A DNA stretch of 64,000 nucleotides from Comamonas piscis (GCF_014109725.1 NZ_CP058554.1:4030001-4094000); one strand, 5' to 3'. Shown: positions 1 to 8,810, counted from the stretch's first letter. Numbers and translations are program-made. The notes: generated from the letters alone by a model not told the origin.

Positions 1-2129
1 CGGGGTTCACGTGGCTCACGCTCTGGCATGCCTGCTGGGCGGTCCAGCAGTGCCTTCATCGACAGCTTGACACGGCCCTTTTCGTCCGTCTCCAGCACCT
101 TGACCTTGATGACCTGGCCTTCGGTCAGATAGTCGGTCACCTTTTCCACGCGCTCGTGAGCGATCTGGCTGATGTGCAGCAGACCATCCTTGCCGGGCAG
201 CAGGTTCACCAGTGCACCGAATTCCAGAATCTTGACGATCGGGCCTTCGTAGATCTTGCCGATTTCGACTTCGGCGGTGATCTCTTCGATGCGGCGCTTG
301 GCTTCGTCAGCCTTGGCAGCGTCGGTCGCGGCGATGGTGATGGTGCCATCTTCCTCGATGTTGATCTGGGTGCCGGTCTCTTCGGTCAGCGCACGGATGG
401 TGGAGCCGCCCTTACCGATCACATCACGGATCTTCTCGGGGTTGATCTTCATCGTGTACAGCTTGGGCGCAAACGACGAGACCTCGGCCTTGGCTTCGCC
501 CATGGCTTCTTGCATCTTGCCCAGGATGTGCATGCGCGCTTCCTTGGCTTGTGCCAGTGCCACTTGCATGATTTCCTTGGTGATACCTTGGATCTTGATG
601 TCCATCTGCAGCGCGGTGATACCGTTGGTGGTACCGGCTACCTTGAAGTCCATGTCACCCAGATGATCTTCGTCACCCAGGATGTCGGTCAGCACAGCAA
701 ACTTGTTGCCGTCCTTGATCAGACCCATGGCAATACCAGCCACGTGGGCCTTCATCGGCACACCGGCGTCCATCATCGACAGGCAGCCGCCGCAGACCGA
801 AGCCATCGACGAGGAACCGTTCGATTCGGTGATCTCCGACACCACGCGGATGGTGTAGGGGAACTCTTCCTTCGACGGCAGGCAAGCGGCCAGAGCGCGC
901 TTGGCCAGACGGCCGTGGCCGATTTCGCGGCGCTTGGTCGAACCCATGCGACCCACTTCGCCGGTGGCAAAGGGAGGCATGTTGTAGTGGAACAGGAAGC
1001 GGTCTTCAAACTCGCCAGACAGGGCGTCGATACGCTGGGCATCGCGCTCGGTGCCCAGGGTGGAGATCACCAGCGCCTGGGTTTCACCACGGGTGAACAG
1101 GGCCGAGCCGTGGGTGCGTGGCAGCAGGGACGAGCGGATCTCGATAGGACGCACGGTGCGGGTGTCACGGCCATCGATACGGGGCTCACCAGCCAGAATC
1201 TGCGAGCGCACGATGCCAGCTTCGATGTCGAACAGCATGCCATCGACCTTGACGCCGTCAAAGGCCACGCCTTGCTCATTCAGGCCAGCCTTCACAGCGG
1301 CATAAGCCTGGCGGCAAGCCAGCGTACGGGCTTGCTTGTTGCGCAGCTGGTAAGCGTCGCGCAGGGCGACATCGCCCAGCTCGCCGACCTTGGCGATCAG
1401 GGCTTCATCCTTGGCAGGAGCGGCCCAGTCCCAGGTGGGCTTGCCGGCTTCGCGCACCAGCTCATGGATCACGTTGATCGCCACTTGGCTTTGCTCATGG
1501 CCATAGACCACGGCGCCCAGCATCACTTCTTCAGGCAGTTGCTGTGCTTCGGACTCGACCATCAGCACAGCGGCTTCGGTGCCCGCCACCACCAGGTCCA
1601 TCAGCGAATCCTTGCGCTGGGTCTGGCCGGGGTTGAGCACGTATTCGCCATTGATGTAACCCACGCGGGCAGCACCGATAGGGCCATTGAAAGGAATGCC
1701 CGAGATCGACAGTGCAGCGGACACGGCGATCAACGCAGCGATGTCGGCATCCACTTCTGGGTTCAGCGAGATGGTGTGGATGACCACATGCACGTCGTTG
1801 AAGAAACCTTCGGGGAACAGCGGGCGGATCGGACGGTCGATCAGGCGGCTGGTCAGGGTTTCGTGTTCGCTGGGCTTGGCTTCGCGCTTGAAGAAGCTGC
1901 CGGGGATCTTGCCTGCGGCGTAGGTCTTCTCAATGTAATCAACGGTCAGCGGAAAAAAGTCCTGACCGGTCTTGGCGATCTTGGAGCCCACCACCGTGGC
2001 CAGCACGACGGTATCGTCAATGTTGACCAGCACCGCGCCCGAAGCTTGGCGCGCGATTTCACCCGTTTCCATGGTGACCGTGTGCTGGCCCCACTGGAAA
2101 GTCTTGGTGACTTTGTTGAATATGGACAT
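1..2129 (-). CDS. pnp: Polyribonucleotide nucleotidyltransferase (PNPase), 3'-truncated by window edge
   Basis: Cytoplasmic phosphorolytic 3'-5' exoribonuclease of the RNA degradosome. Read on the minus strand it begins MSIFNKVTKTFQWG and continues through the first RNase PH-like domain; about 709 codons are present. The left edge carries the end of the S1 RNA-binding domain (DEKGRVKLSMKALLDR), so only the last few dozen residues of a roughly 750-residue protein are missing. An AGGAGC ribosome-binding site lies 5 bases before the ATG. It follows rpsO, as in most proteobacteria, with a terminator and a structured leader between the two genes. The long open frame on the opposite strand is a shadow. 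Confidence 0.97.
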   Translation of the reverse strand, partial: MSIFNKVTKTFQWGQHTVTMETGEIARQASGAVLVNIDDTVVLATVVGSKIAKTGQDFFPLTVDYIEKTYAAGKIPGSFFKREAKPSEHETLTSRLIDRPIRPLFPEGFFNDVHVVIHTISLNPEVDADIAALIAVSAALSISGIPFNGPIGAARVGYINGEYVLNPGQTQRKDSLMDLVVAGTEAAVLMVESEAQQLPEEVMLGAVVYGHEQSQVAINVIHELVREAGKPTWDWAAPAKDEALIAKVGELGDVALRDAYQLRNKQARTLACRQAYAAVKAGLNEQGVAFDGVKVDGMLFDIEAGIVRSQILAGEPRIDGRDTRTVRPIEIRSSLLPRTHGSALFTRGETQALVISTLGTERDAQRIDALSGEFEDRFLFHYNMPPFATGEVGRMGSTKRREIGHGRLAKRALAACLPSKEEFPYTIRVVSEITESNGSSSMASVCGGCLSMMDAGVPMKAHVAGIAMGLIKDGNKFAVLTDILGDEDHLGDMDFKVAGTTNGITALQMDIKIQGITKEIMQVALAQAKEARMHILGKMQEAMGEAKAEVSSFAPKLYTMKINPEKIRDVIGKGGSTIRALTEETGTQINIEEDGTITIAATDAAKADEAKRRIEEITAEVEIGKIYEGPIVKILEFGALVNLLPGKDGLLHISQIAHERVEKVTDYLTEGQVIKVKVLETDEKGRVKLSMKALLDRPAGMPEREPREP

Positions 2130-2199
2130 AGATTGCTCCTGGTTAAACGGCCAAAAACCTGTCGGTTTTCAGCAGGAGCCGGCATTCAGAACACGATGC

Positions 2200-2251
2200 C
2201 ATTCCAGGGAGGTTGAAGGCTTCCAACCTGGGGTTCAGCCCCCTTGGAATG
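2200..2251 (-). promoter_or_regulatory. Structured pnp leader hairpin (possible RNase III processing site)
   Basis: CATTCCAGGG at 2200-2209 pairs with CCC-T-TGGAATG at 2241-2251, with one bulged base, and encloses a smaller GGTTG/CAACC hairpin. It lies in the 5' leader of pnp. In E. coli a leader stem-loop is cut by RNase III and PNPase then represses itself. The same role here is an inference from position and structure. Confidence 0.4.
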
Positions 2252-2284
2252 ACACAGCTTCGCTCTGTTTGCGCGGCGTTGAAG

Positions 2285-2320
2285 TAAAAAACGCCTGAGC
2301 TAGCGGACTAACTCAGGCGT
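2285..2320 (-). terminator. Rho-independent terminator after rpsO
   Basis: On the minus strand ACGCCTGAG and CTCAGGCGT form a 9-bp perfect stem (2291-2299 with 2312-2320), followed by a run of T (complement of the A run at 2286-2290). It sits between rpsO and pnp, so it probably attenuates readthrough into pnp. Confidence 0.85.
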
Positions 2321-2338
2321 CTCCATCTCACCCTGGGC

Positions 2339-2605
2339 TTACTTACGCAGGCCCAGCTTAGCGATCAGTGCAGTGTAACGGTCAGCGTCCTTGGACTTGA
2401 GGTAGTCCAACAGCTTACGACGACGGCTCACCATGCGCAGCAGGCCGCGACGACCGTGGTGGTCCTTGGCGTGCGTCTTGAAGTGAGGAGTCAGTTCGTT
2501 GATACGTGCGGTCAGCAAGCCCACTTGGACTTCTGGGCTGCCAGTATCGGTAGCGGAACGTGCGTTGGCCTTTACAACTTCGGCCTTGATAGATGCGGCG
2601 ATCAT
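2339..2605 (-). CDS. rpsO: 30S ribosomal protein S15
   Basis: 88 residues, the usual S15 length. It has the family core (TGSPEVQVGLLTARI, then HHGRRGLLRMVSRRRKLLDYL). S15 binds the central domain of 16S rRNA during 30S assembly. The ATG is preceded by AAGGAAAACAC. It is the first gene of the rpsO-pnp unit. Family identity is essentially certain. Confidence 0.98.
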   Translation of the reverse strand: MIAASIKAEVVKANARSATDTGSPEVQVGLLTARINELTPHFKTHAKDHHGRRGLLRMVSRRRKLLDYLKSKDADRYTALIAKLGLRK

Positions 2606-2709
2606 GTGTTTTCCTTATAAGGAACACCGGCTTGCGCTGGCATTCTGGTTACTTGCGTCGCTGCCGGAAAAGCTTGCGACGTGCGTCTTGCACCATGCAA
2701 AACCCTGCA

Positions 2710-2715
2710 ATTATA
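2710..2715 (-). promoter_or_regulatory. rpsO: Putative -10 box of the rpsO promoter
   Basis: The minus strand reads TGGGTATAAT, a perfect sigma70 -10 hexamer with an extended TG element, about 105 bases before the rpsO ATG. No good -35 hexamer is visible, which fits an extended -10 promoter. Confidence 0.5.
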
Positions 2716-2737
2716 CCCAATAACTTCTTTTAGGTTT

Positions 2738-3067
2738 TTAGCCCCAAAACCGCACCAACGCCGATGCCGCCGCGCCCAGCACCACCACCAGCAAAAACGG
2801 CGCGCGCAGCGCCAGCGCGATGATGGCCACCGCCAGCGCAGCCAGGCGGGCATCCAGCACCAACTGCTGGCCGCTGACGAGGGTGTTCATGGCCGTCAAG
2901 GCCGCCAGCAGCGCAATCGTCAGCGCCCCTGCCACCCGGGCCATGCGCGGGTGGCGCAGCCAGTGCGCGGGCACACTGTAGCCCAACAGCTTGGTGCCAT
3001 AGGTCACGGCGCTGGCCAGCAGCACCCATATCCACCAGTGGTTGCCCACCTCTGCCATGGCGTTCAT
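2738..3067 (-). CDS. azlD: AzlD-family branched-chain amino acid transport subunit
   Basis: 109 residues, strongly hydrophobic, with about four membrane segments and the AzlD pattern near the start (WWIWVLLASAVTYGTKLLGY). AzlD is the small partner of AzlC in branched-chain amino acid exporters. The ATG at 3067 overlaps the azlC stop as ATGA, so the two are translationally coupled. The longer upstream open frame is only a continuation through azlC in another frame. Confidence 0.85.
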   Translation of the reverse strand: MNAMAEVGNHWWIWVLLASAVTYGTKLLGYSVPAHWLRHPRMARVAGALTIALLAALTAMNTLVSGQQLVLDARLAALAVAIIALALRAPFLLVVVLGAAASALVRFWG

Positions 3068-3786
3068 CGTGCGGCCTCCTGCGCGTTGGCGCCCTGCCCG
3101 GCCGGGCCGCTGCTGCGCGATCCGTAACCCCAGGCGGCACCCACCACCGCCGCAATCAAGATAGGGACGCCAGGCGCCACCCAGGGCACCGCCAGCATCG
3201 CAATGCTGGCAGCGACCACCGCCAGCGCAATCGGCTCCTTGTGCGTCAGGCGCGGCCAGAGCAGGCCCATAAAGGCCGCGACCGCTGCGCCATCCAAGCC
3301 CCAGCGCCCGGGGTCGCCCAGGGCATTGCCCAGCAAGGCGCCCGCAGCGGTGAACAGGTTCCACAGCAGGTAGACCCCCACGCCAGCGGTCCAAAAGCCA
3401 CGCTTTTGCTCGGCTTTCTCGGTTTGCCCCAGGGCCGTGGCCGCAGATTCATCAATCGTCAGCTGCGCCGACAGCAAGCGCCCCAGCCCGCGCGGGCCCA
3501 GCAAGGCCGCCATCTGCATGCCGTAAACCGCATTGCGCACCCCCAGCAAGCTGGCAGCGCCCAGGGCCGCAGCCCCGGCACCACCGCCTGCGACCACGCC
3601 CACAAACGCAAACTGCGATCCGCCCGTGAACATCAGCAAGCTCAAGGCGCAGGTCTGCCAGACCGACAGGCCCGCAGCCACGCCCAGCGCGCCAAAGGAG
3701 ATGCCATACAAACCGGTAGCAATGCTGATCGACACGCCCATGCGCACGGCGGGCGAGGACCACAAGCCTGAACTGTTAGAAGCCAT
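3064..3786 (-). CDS. azlC: AzlC-family branched-chain amino acid permease
   Basis: 240 residues from the ATG at 3786. The N-terminal part (GVSISIATGLYGISFGALGVAAGLS) and the segment LLMFTGGSQFAFVGV are typical of AzlC inner-membrane proteins, which export leucine, valine and analogues together with AzlD. The product is rich in Ala/Gly membrane helices throughout. The open frame extends upstream to 3951, but that part is not hydrophobic and runs through an intergenic terminator, so the internal ATG is preferred. Confidence 0.85.
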   Translation of the reverse strand: MASNSSGLWSSPAVRMGVSISIATGLYGISFGALGVAAGLSVWQTCALSLLMFTGGSQFAFVGVVAGGGAGAAALGAASLLGVRNAVYGMQMAALLGPRGLGRLLSAQLTIDESAATALGQTEKAEQKRGFWTAGVGVYLLWNLFTAAGALLGNALGDPGRWGLDGAAVAAFMGLLWPRLTHKEPIALAVVAASIAMLAVPWVAPGVPILIAAVVGAAWGYGSRSSGPAGQGANAQEAAR

Positions 3787-3861
3787 GGGCGGCGATTGTA
3801 GAGCCTGTTGCTGCGCGATCGCGGCGCCCCCTGTCTCTGCGATGCAGGCGGCTGACCGCGC

Positions 3862-3893
3862 AAAAAAGCCCGCAGGGCCAGGGGCCGTGCGGG
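3862..3893 (-). terminator. Rho-independent terminator of the amidohydrolase-MFS-GAF operon
   Basis: Minus-strand CCCGCA and TGCGGG arms (3888-3893 and 3869-3874) enclose a GC-rich loop and are followed by six T (complement of 3862-3867). It lies just downstream of the GAF gene. Confidence 0.8.
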
Positions 3894-3916
3894 TTGGGAT
3901 GGTTTCATCCAGGCGC

Positions 3917-4453
3917 TTAGACGCTTTGCAGGCTGGCGCTGTCGATACCACGCGCCGCCTCTTTCGCCGTCTCGCGGGCGGAGGCCAGTGCCGGCACGCA
4001 AACGCCAGCCACCAGGTGGATCAGTGCCTCAGGCACGGCGTTGTAGGCGCCGCGCGGGCCCAGGATATTGATGGAGCCCAGTACCTCGCCGCCATACCAG
4101 ACGGGGATGTTCAGCACCGCATGCAAGCCCCGGGCGACCAGGTCCTCGGCTTCGGAGAAGACAGTGCGGATGTCCGCCTCATCCCGGCCGATATAGGGCA
4201 GGCCCTGGTCCAGCACCCGGGCCGACCAGGGGCCCTTGCCGGTGGCCTTGAAGCCGCCCAGCGGGCTGATGGCCTCGTCGGACGAGTAGATGCGGCGCAT
4301 CAGCTTTTCTTGCTGCAGGTAGACTAGGCCGGTCAGCAGGCCATAGCCAAACAGCTGCTGGCAGGCCTCCGAGATGGCGGCCCAGTGGCGCTCGGCATCG
4401 TTGCTCTGGCCCAGGGTGTGGGCCAGGCGGCCCAGGATATGGGTGGTGCTCAT
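3917..4453 (-). CDS. GAF-domain protein
   Basis: 178 residues, consisting of little more than one GAF-type ligand-binding fold. The core motifs are GLVYLQQEKLMRRIYSSDE, then a central LNIPVWYGGEVLGSINIL strand-loop-strand typical of GAF domains. No HTH, kinase or cyclase domain is attached. Its ATG overlaps the stop of the upstream MFS gene by 4 bp, so it belongs to that operon. It may sense a substrate or metabolite of the pathway; the exact function is unknown. Stand-alone GAF enzymes such as free methionine-R-sulfoxide reductase exist, but their cysteine pattern is not evident here. Confidence 0.7.
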   Translation of the reverse strand: MSTTHILGRLAHTLGQSNDAERHWAAISEACQQLFGYGLLTGLVYLQQEKLMRRIYSSDEAISPLGGFKATGKGPWSARVLDQGLPYIGRDEADIRTVFSEAEDLVARGLHAVLNIPVWYGGEVLGSINILGPRGAYNAVPEALIHLVAGVCVPALASARETAKEAARGIDSASLQSV

Positions 4454-5808
4454 TGCTGAATCCCTTCGAGCGACACGCCGTGGGTGTTCTTGCCGAACAG
4501 CAAGATGCCCATGCCGCCGACAAACAGCACGCCGGTCATCATCGCAAACACCCCGCCAAAACCCAGCACCGGGTAAGCAGCGCCCACGATGGTGGGTGAC
4601 GCAATCGCGCCAATACGTGCCAGCGCCGAGGCCGTTCCCATGCCGGTGGCACGGATCGACGTGGGGTAGATCTCCGAGGTGTAGGTGTACTGGCCGGCAA
4701 TCACGCCGTTCATGCCAAAGGACAGCAGCATGCTCAGCAGGATGATTTCCTGGTCAGAACTGGCAAAGGCCAGGCCCAGTGCGGACAGGCAAGACACCAG
4801 CATGTAGGCCAGGATGGTGTATTTGCGGCCGATCTTGTCATTGAAGTAAGCGGCAGAGTAATAACCGGGGATCTGCGCCAGGTAGATCAGGATGGTGAAG
4901 GAGAAGCTCTTGGTGACCGCAAAACCGCGCGCCACCAGCAGGCTGGGAATCCAGACCAGGAAGGCGTAGTAGCAGAACATCACCGTGATCCAGAACACCC
5001 AGACCACCAGGGTGGTTTGCAGGTACTGGGGCTTGACCAAGGTCGCCAGCTTGGCCCAGGCGCCTTGCACGGCAGAGTCAGCAGCCTTGGCCGCCAGACT
5101 CATCTTCACCGGCTCAGGCAGCGGCTTGCCACTGCTGCGCAGCACCTGCGCTTCAATCTCGGTACAGATCCGGCTGGCCTCTTCATAGCGGCCCACCTCT
5201 TCCAACCAGCGGGGGGATTCAAACAGCGCGCGGCGCATCCACAGCAAAAACACCACCGGCACCGAGGCGATGACCATGATCCAGCGCCAGCCGTCGTCAC
5301 TCATCGGCACGATGAAGTAGCCCAGCAACGCCGACATCACAAAACCAAAGGAGAAGAAGCCCGCCAGCGCGCCGGTGAAACGGCCCCGGTAGCGGCTGCT
5401 GACAAACTCGGCCAGGTAAGGCGCCACGATGGCGCCCTCGGCCCCCATGCCCACACCGGCAATCATGCGCAGGATGTAGAACTCATGGAAGTTGGTCGCA
5501 AAGGCATTGATGAAGGTGGCCACGCAAAACAGCACCAGCGCCCACATCATCACCACCTTGCGGCCAAAGCGGTCGCCCAGCATGCCCGAGAGCAGCGCGC
5601 CCACCAGAAAGCCGACATAGGTGCTGCTGGCAATCCAGCCGGCCTGCAGGCCCGTCAGGCCCCACTGCTCGCGCAGCGACGGCAGGATAAAGGCGATGAT
5701 GCCCGCATCCAGTGCCTCAAAGGCCAGGCCCAGGCCGCCGATGATGAGCAGGGTGAAATGAAAGCGGCTGAAAGGCAGCCGCTCCAGACGTTCCGAAGCG
5801 TTGTACAT
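4450..5808 (-). CDS. MFS transporter (sugar/aromatic-acid:H+ symporter-like)
   Basis: 452 residues with 12 predicted membrane segments. The loop after TM2 carries GMLGDRFGRKVVM, the classical MFS motif, and the N-terminus has the FEALDAGIIAFILPSL segment seen in the metabolite-symporter subfamily. It probably imports an organic acid or a substrate of the adjacent amidohydrolase. The frame can be extended to a TTG at 5826, but the ATG at 5808 is better supported (GAGAAC upstream). The upstream amidohydrolase stops 23 bases away and the downstream GAF gene overlaps by ATGA, so the three form an operon. Confidence 0.85.
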   Translation of the reverse strand: MYNASERLERLPFSRFHFTLLIIGGLGLAFEALDAGIIAFILPSLREQWGLTGLQAGWIASSTYVGFLVGALLSGMLGDRFGRKVVMMWALVLFCVATFINAFATNFHEFYILRMIAGVGMGAEGAIVAPYLAEFVSSRYRGRFTGALAGFFSFGFVMSALLGYFIVPMSDDGWRWIMVIASVPVVFLLWMRRALFESPRWLEEVGRYEEASRICTEIEAQVLRSSGKPLPEPVKMSLAAKAADSAVQGAWAKLATLVKPQYLQTTLVVWVFWITVMFCYYAFLVWIPSLLVARGFAVTKSFSFTILIYLAQIPGYYSAAYFNDKIGRKYTILAYMLVSCLSALGLAFASSDQEIILLSMLLSFGMNGVIAGQYTYTSEIYPTSIRATGMGTASALARIGAIASPTIVGAAYPVLGFGGVFAMMTGVLFVGGMGILLFGKNTHGVSLEGIQQ

Positions 5809-5831
5809 ATTGTTGTTCTCGCGCAAAGGGA

Positions 5832-7064
5832 TTAGCAGGCGTTTTTGTGGATGAAGCCGTCACGCATGATCAGCTTGATCGCTGCGTCATGCTGGGTCAG
5901 CACCGAGACATCTTCCAGCGGGTTGCCATCGACCAGCAGCAAGTCCGCATAGGCGTTCTCCACCACTTCGCCCAGCAGGCCTTCGTGGTTCAGAATCTCG
6001 GCGCCGATCAAGGTAGCTTGCTGCACCACCTTGGCATGGCCCAGCACCTTGGCGCGCAGCACCAGCTCGTCCGATTGCATGTAGTGCGTCTCGCCCAGCA
6101 AGTCGCTGCCAAAACCCATCTTCACGCCGGCGGCGTCCAGCACTTCCAGCGCCTTGAGGCCGTTGGTACGCACCTTGGCAATCTTTTGCACCGATTCATC
6201 GGGCAGACCGTACTTGGCACCGTCGTTGGCTAGGCCTTCGTAGGTGATCAGGGTCGGCACCATGTAGGCACCCTTTTCCTGCATCAGCTTGGCGGTGGGT
6301 TCATCGACCAGGTTGCCGTGCTCGATGGTGCGCACGCCGCACTGGATGGCACGGGTGATCGCCTGGGGCGTGTACGCATGGGCCATCACATAGGTGTTCG
6401 CATTGTGGGCCTCTTCGACGATGGCGGTCAGCTCCGACACCGAAAAGCCCAGGTTGTTGATGGGATCGTTGGGCGAGGCCACGCCACCCGACGCCATCAC
6501 CTTGATCTGGGTGGCGCCCTTCAAAATCTCTTCGCGCACCGCCAGGCGGCAGGCGTCAACGCCATCCACCACTTTGCCGATATTGCCGATCTTGTAAGCG
6601 CAGGAGCAGGGGTCGAGCGTGTCATTGCGCGCCCGAAAATCGCCATGGCCGCCGGTTTGCGACAGCGCCTTGCCGGCGCAGAACAAGCGCGGGCCGGCCA
6701 CCTGGCGGGTACGCACGCCTTCGGCCAGCGCCCAGTCGGCACCGCCGGCATCGCGCACCGAGGTAAAGCCCCGGTCGATCATGCCCTTCATGATGGGCAG
6801 CGCGCGCAGCAATGCCAGCGCATTGGGCAAGTTGGCAACCGCACCCAGGTTGAAGCCCGAAGCCATCACGTGGACGTGGCAGTCGATCAGGCCAGGCATC
6901 AAGGTCATCCCCTTGGCATCGATGACGGTGGCATCCGCCGCCTCGAAGTCTTCAGCGCTGATCTTTTCGATCAGACCGTTGCGCACCAAAATGGTATGAG
7001 TAGAAGTCAATACGAGATTTCGGGTGTCGAGAATCTTGGCATTGCGGATCAGGGTGGATTGCAT
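5832..7064 (-). CDS. Metal-dependent amidohydrolase (imidazolonepropionase/prolidase-like)
   Basis: 410 residues, amidohydrolase-superfamily TIM barrel. All binuclear metal ligands are visible: H63 and H65 (DCHVHV), a candidate carboxylated K188 (IKVMASGG), H229 (MAHAYTP), H249 (IEHGN) and D321 (GFGSDLLG). This subgroup contains Xaa-Pro carboxypeptidases and ochratoxin-type amidases, so an amide or N-acyl amino acid substrate is likely. No signal peptide is seen, so it is cytoplasmic. It is the first gene of the operon with MFS and GAF and is divergent from a LysR regulator. The substrate is not predictable from sequence alone. Confidence 0.85.
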   Translation of the reverse strand: MQSTLIRNAKILDTRNLVLTSTHTILVRNGLIEKISAEDFEAADATVIDAKGMTLMPGLIDCHVHVMASGFNLGAVANLPNALALLRALPIMKGMIDRGFTSVRDAGGADWALAEGVRTRQVAGPRLFCAGKALSQTGGHGDFRARNDTLDPCSCAYKIGNIGKVVDGVDACRLAVREEILKGATQIKVMASGGVASPNDPINNLGFSVSELTAIVEEAHNANTYVMAHAYTPQAITRAIQCGVRTIEHGNLVDEPTAKLMQEKGAYMVPTLITYEGLANDGAKYGLPDESVQKIAKVRTNGLKALEVLDAAGVKMGFGSDLLGETHYMQSDELVLRAKVLGHAKVVQQATLIGAEILNHEGLLGEVVENAYADLLLVDGNPLEDVSVLTQHDAAIKLIMRDGFIHKNAC

Positions 7065-7124
7065 AATCGGTTTTGGCGTTCACAGCGCCACAGTTGCCTC
7101 TAATGCCCCGAACTCTAGCCAAGC

Positions 7125-7141
7125 TGCAACAATATGTGGCA
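7125..7141. promoter_or_regulatory. Possible LysR operator between amidohydrolase and lysR
   Basis: TGCAACAATATGTGGCA has short inverted ends (TGC/GCA) and lies in the divergent promoter region about 60 bases from each start. The symmetry is weak, so this is tentative. Confidence 0.25.
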
Positions 7142-7201
7142 ATGACATGACGCCATGCATCTGCCAATTTTTTCTACCATCATGAGTGGAGCTCATACCC
7201 C

Positions 7202-8107
7202 ATGCGCCGTCGCTGCCCCACGATTTCCGAGCTGAACGCGTTTTTGCTCTCGGCGCAGCACCTGTCTTTCTCCAAGGCCGCCAAGGAGCTGTTTGTCACG
7301 CAAAGCGCCATCAGCCGCCACATTGCGGGGCTGGAGGCCTACCTGGGCCACCCGCTGTTCATGCGCCGCAGCCATGGCCTGGCGCTCACCCAGATCGGCG
7401 AGAACTACCTCAAGCTCGTGCGCCCGGCGATGGAATCGCTGGAGCGGGCCACCACCCAGGTCATCTCTACCGCGCAGAACGCGCATCTGCTCAGCCTGTC
7501 GGTCGCGCCCACCTTTGCGGCCAACTGGCTTTTTCCCCGGCTGGAGAGCTTTCGCGCCAGCAACCCGCACATCGCCATCCACTTTGTGCGCTACAGCACC
7601 ACCGACAGCGCCGAGACCGGCGATGGCTTTGATGCCTCCATCCAATACGGCTACGGCGACTGGCCGATTGCCGATGCCCAGTACCTGATCGGACGCGAGA
7701 CCAGCATTGTCTGCTCGCCCAGCTACCTGGCGCAGCACCCTATCCAGCATTTCAGCGACCTCAAGCAGTGCAGCCTGTTGCAGCACATCGAGCTGCCCAC
7801 CTCCTGGGACGACTGGTTCAACGCCTATGCCGGCCCTTATGAAGGTGCGCGCATCGGCCCCGGCTTCAACCTGTTCACCCTCATCATCCAGGCCGCTATT
7901 GCCGGCCTGGGTGTGGCGCTGGTGCCCAGCTGCCTGCTGCAAGAATCGCTCAGCAGCCGCAAGCTGGTCGAGCCACTGGGCCAGCGCTTTGAAAGCCCCC
8001 TGGGCTACTACCTCTGCGCACCCAACTGGCGCAGCGACATGGAGAGCTACCAGCGCTTTGGCGAATGGCTGCAGCAAGAATGCCGCCGCCCTCCTACAGC
8101 CTCTTGA
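7202..8107 (+). CDS. LysR-family transcriptional regulator (GcvA-like)
   Basis: 301 residues. The N-terminal winged HTH spans about residues 8-65 (LSFSKAAKELFVTQSAISRHIAGLEAYLG), followed by a periplasmic-binding-protein-like effector domain with a GcvA-type segment (FNLFTLIIQAAIAGLGVALVPSCLL). It is divergent from the amidohydrolase operon, which it most likely controls. The upstream GTGGAG sequence lies about 10 bases before the ATG. Confidence 0.9.
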   Translation: MRRRCPTISELNAFLLSAQHLSFSKAAKELFVTQSAISRHIAGLEAYLGHPLFMRRSHGLALTQIGENYLKLVRPAMESLERATTQVISTAQNAHLLSLSVAPTFAANWLFPRLESFRASNPHIAIHFVRYSTTDSAETGDGFDASIQYGYGDWPIADAQYLIGRETSIVCSPSYLAQHPIQHFSDLKQCSLLQHIELPTSWDDWFNAYAGPYEGARIGPGFNLFTLIIQAAIAGLGVALVPSCLLQESLSSRKLVEPLGQRFESPLGYYLCAPNWRSDMESYQRFGEWLQQECRRPPTAS

Positions 8108-8176
8108 TCTGCAGCGGCAGCACGGCCGCCGCCCCTGGCTCTATGCTGGATTCCATCTGTCACCGAAGGAGTCCCT

Positions 8177-8569
8177 GTGAAGACCCAGCATTCCCCTTTC
8201 AACAAAATTGCCCGCTCGGTTGCCAAGTTCAGCGGCCACCCCGTCTGCTTTGTCGGCGCCCTTGCGGTCATCGTGCTCTGGGCCATCAGCGGCCCGGTTT
8301 TTGGTTTCAACGACACCTGGCAGCTGGTGATCAATACCGGCACCACCATCATCACCTTCCTGATGGTGTTCCTGATTCAGTCCACCCAGAACAGCGACAC
8401 CGAGGCCATGCAGATCAAGCTCGATGAGCTGATCCGTGCGATCGAACCGGCCCGCAACCGCATGCTCTCGCTGGAAGAGCTGGACCAAGACGAGCTGGAT
8501 GCTTTGCGCAAGGAGTTCGACATCCTGGCGGACAAGGCCCGCCAGGCCGAGAATGCCAAGCCGAGCTGA
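8177..8569 (+). CDS. Low-affinity iron permease family protein
   Basis: 130 residues starting at GTG with a GAAGGAG ribosome-binding site. Two membrane segments (about 22-42 and 52-70) are followed by an acidic, helical cytoplasmic tail (LDELIRAIEPARNRMLSLEELDQDELDAL). The pattern ITFLMVFLIQSTQNSDT-EA-Q-KLDELI is characteristic of the iron-permease (Fet4-like) family. Bacterial members are much shorter than fungal Fet4, and iron transport by them is not well established. Confidence 0.75.
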   Translation: MKTQHSPFNKIARSVAKFSGHPVCFVGALAVIVLWAISGPVFGFNDTWQLVINTGTTIITFLMVFLIQSTQNSDTEAMQIKLDELIRAIEPARNRMLSLEELDQDELDALRKEFDILADKARQAENAKPS

Positions 8570-8628
8570 CCACCAGCATCTGAGGCGGGAGGGAGCGATT
8601 AAGCCCGCCCGCCGCCCAAGCCTTAACC

Positions 8629-8778
8629 TTAGCCTTTGTGCTTGTTTTTGGCCCCGCCTTGGCGCGCCTTGAAGCGCGGGTTGCTCTTGCAGATCACATA
8701 GATACGGCCACGGCGCTTGACCACCTGGCAATCACGGTGGCGCTTCTTGGCTTCTTTGAGCGAGGACAGAACTTGCAT
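8629..8778 (-). CDS. rpmJ: 50S ribosomal protein L36, type B paralogue (YkgO-like)
   Basis: 49 residues (MQVLSSLKEAKKRHRDC, then RIYVICKSNPRFKARQG). The zinc-ribbon CxxC and the final His of ordinary L36 are not present: only two Cys remain and the C-terminal His position is Phe. This marks the zinc-independent C-minus form, which replaces the zinc form when zinc is scarce. The start at 8778 matches the family N-terminus. A perfect palindrome lies 33 bp upstream of the start. Confidence 0.9.
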   Translation of the reverse strand: MQVLSSLKEAKKRHRDCQVVKRRGRIYVICKSNPRFKARQGGAKNKHKG

Positions 8779-8810
8779 GCAGTGCTTCTCCAAAACAGGA
8801 ACAGAAGCCA

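Noticed and set aside
156..2216. 686-residue plus-strand ORF
   Set aside because: Antisense to pnp; His/Gly/Asp-rich composition with no family pattern. It results from the GC-rich codon structure of pnp.
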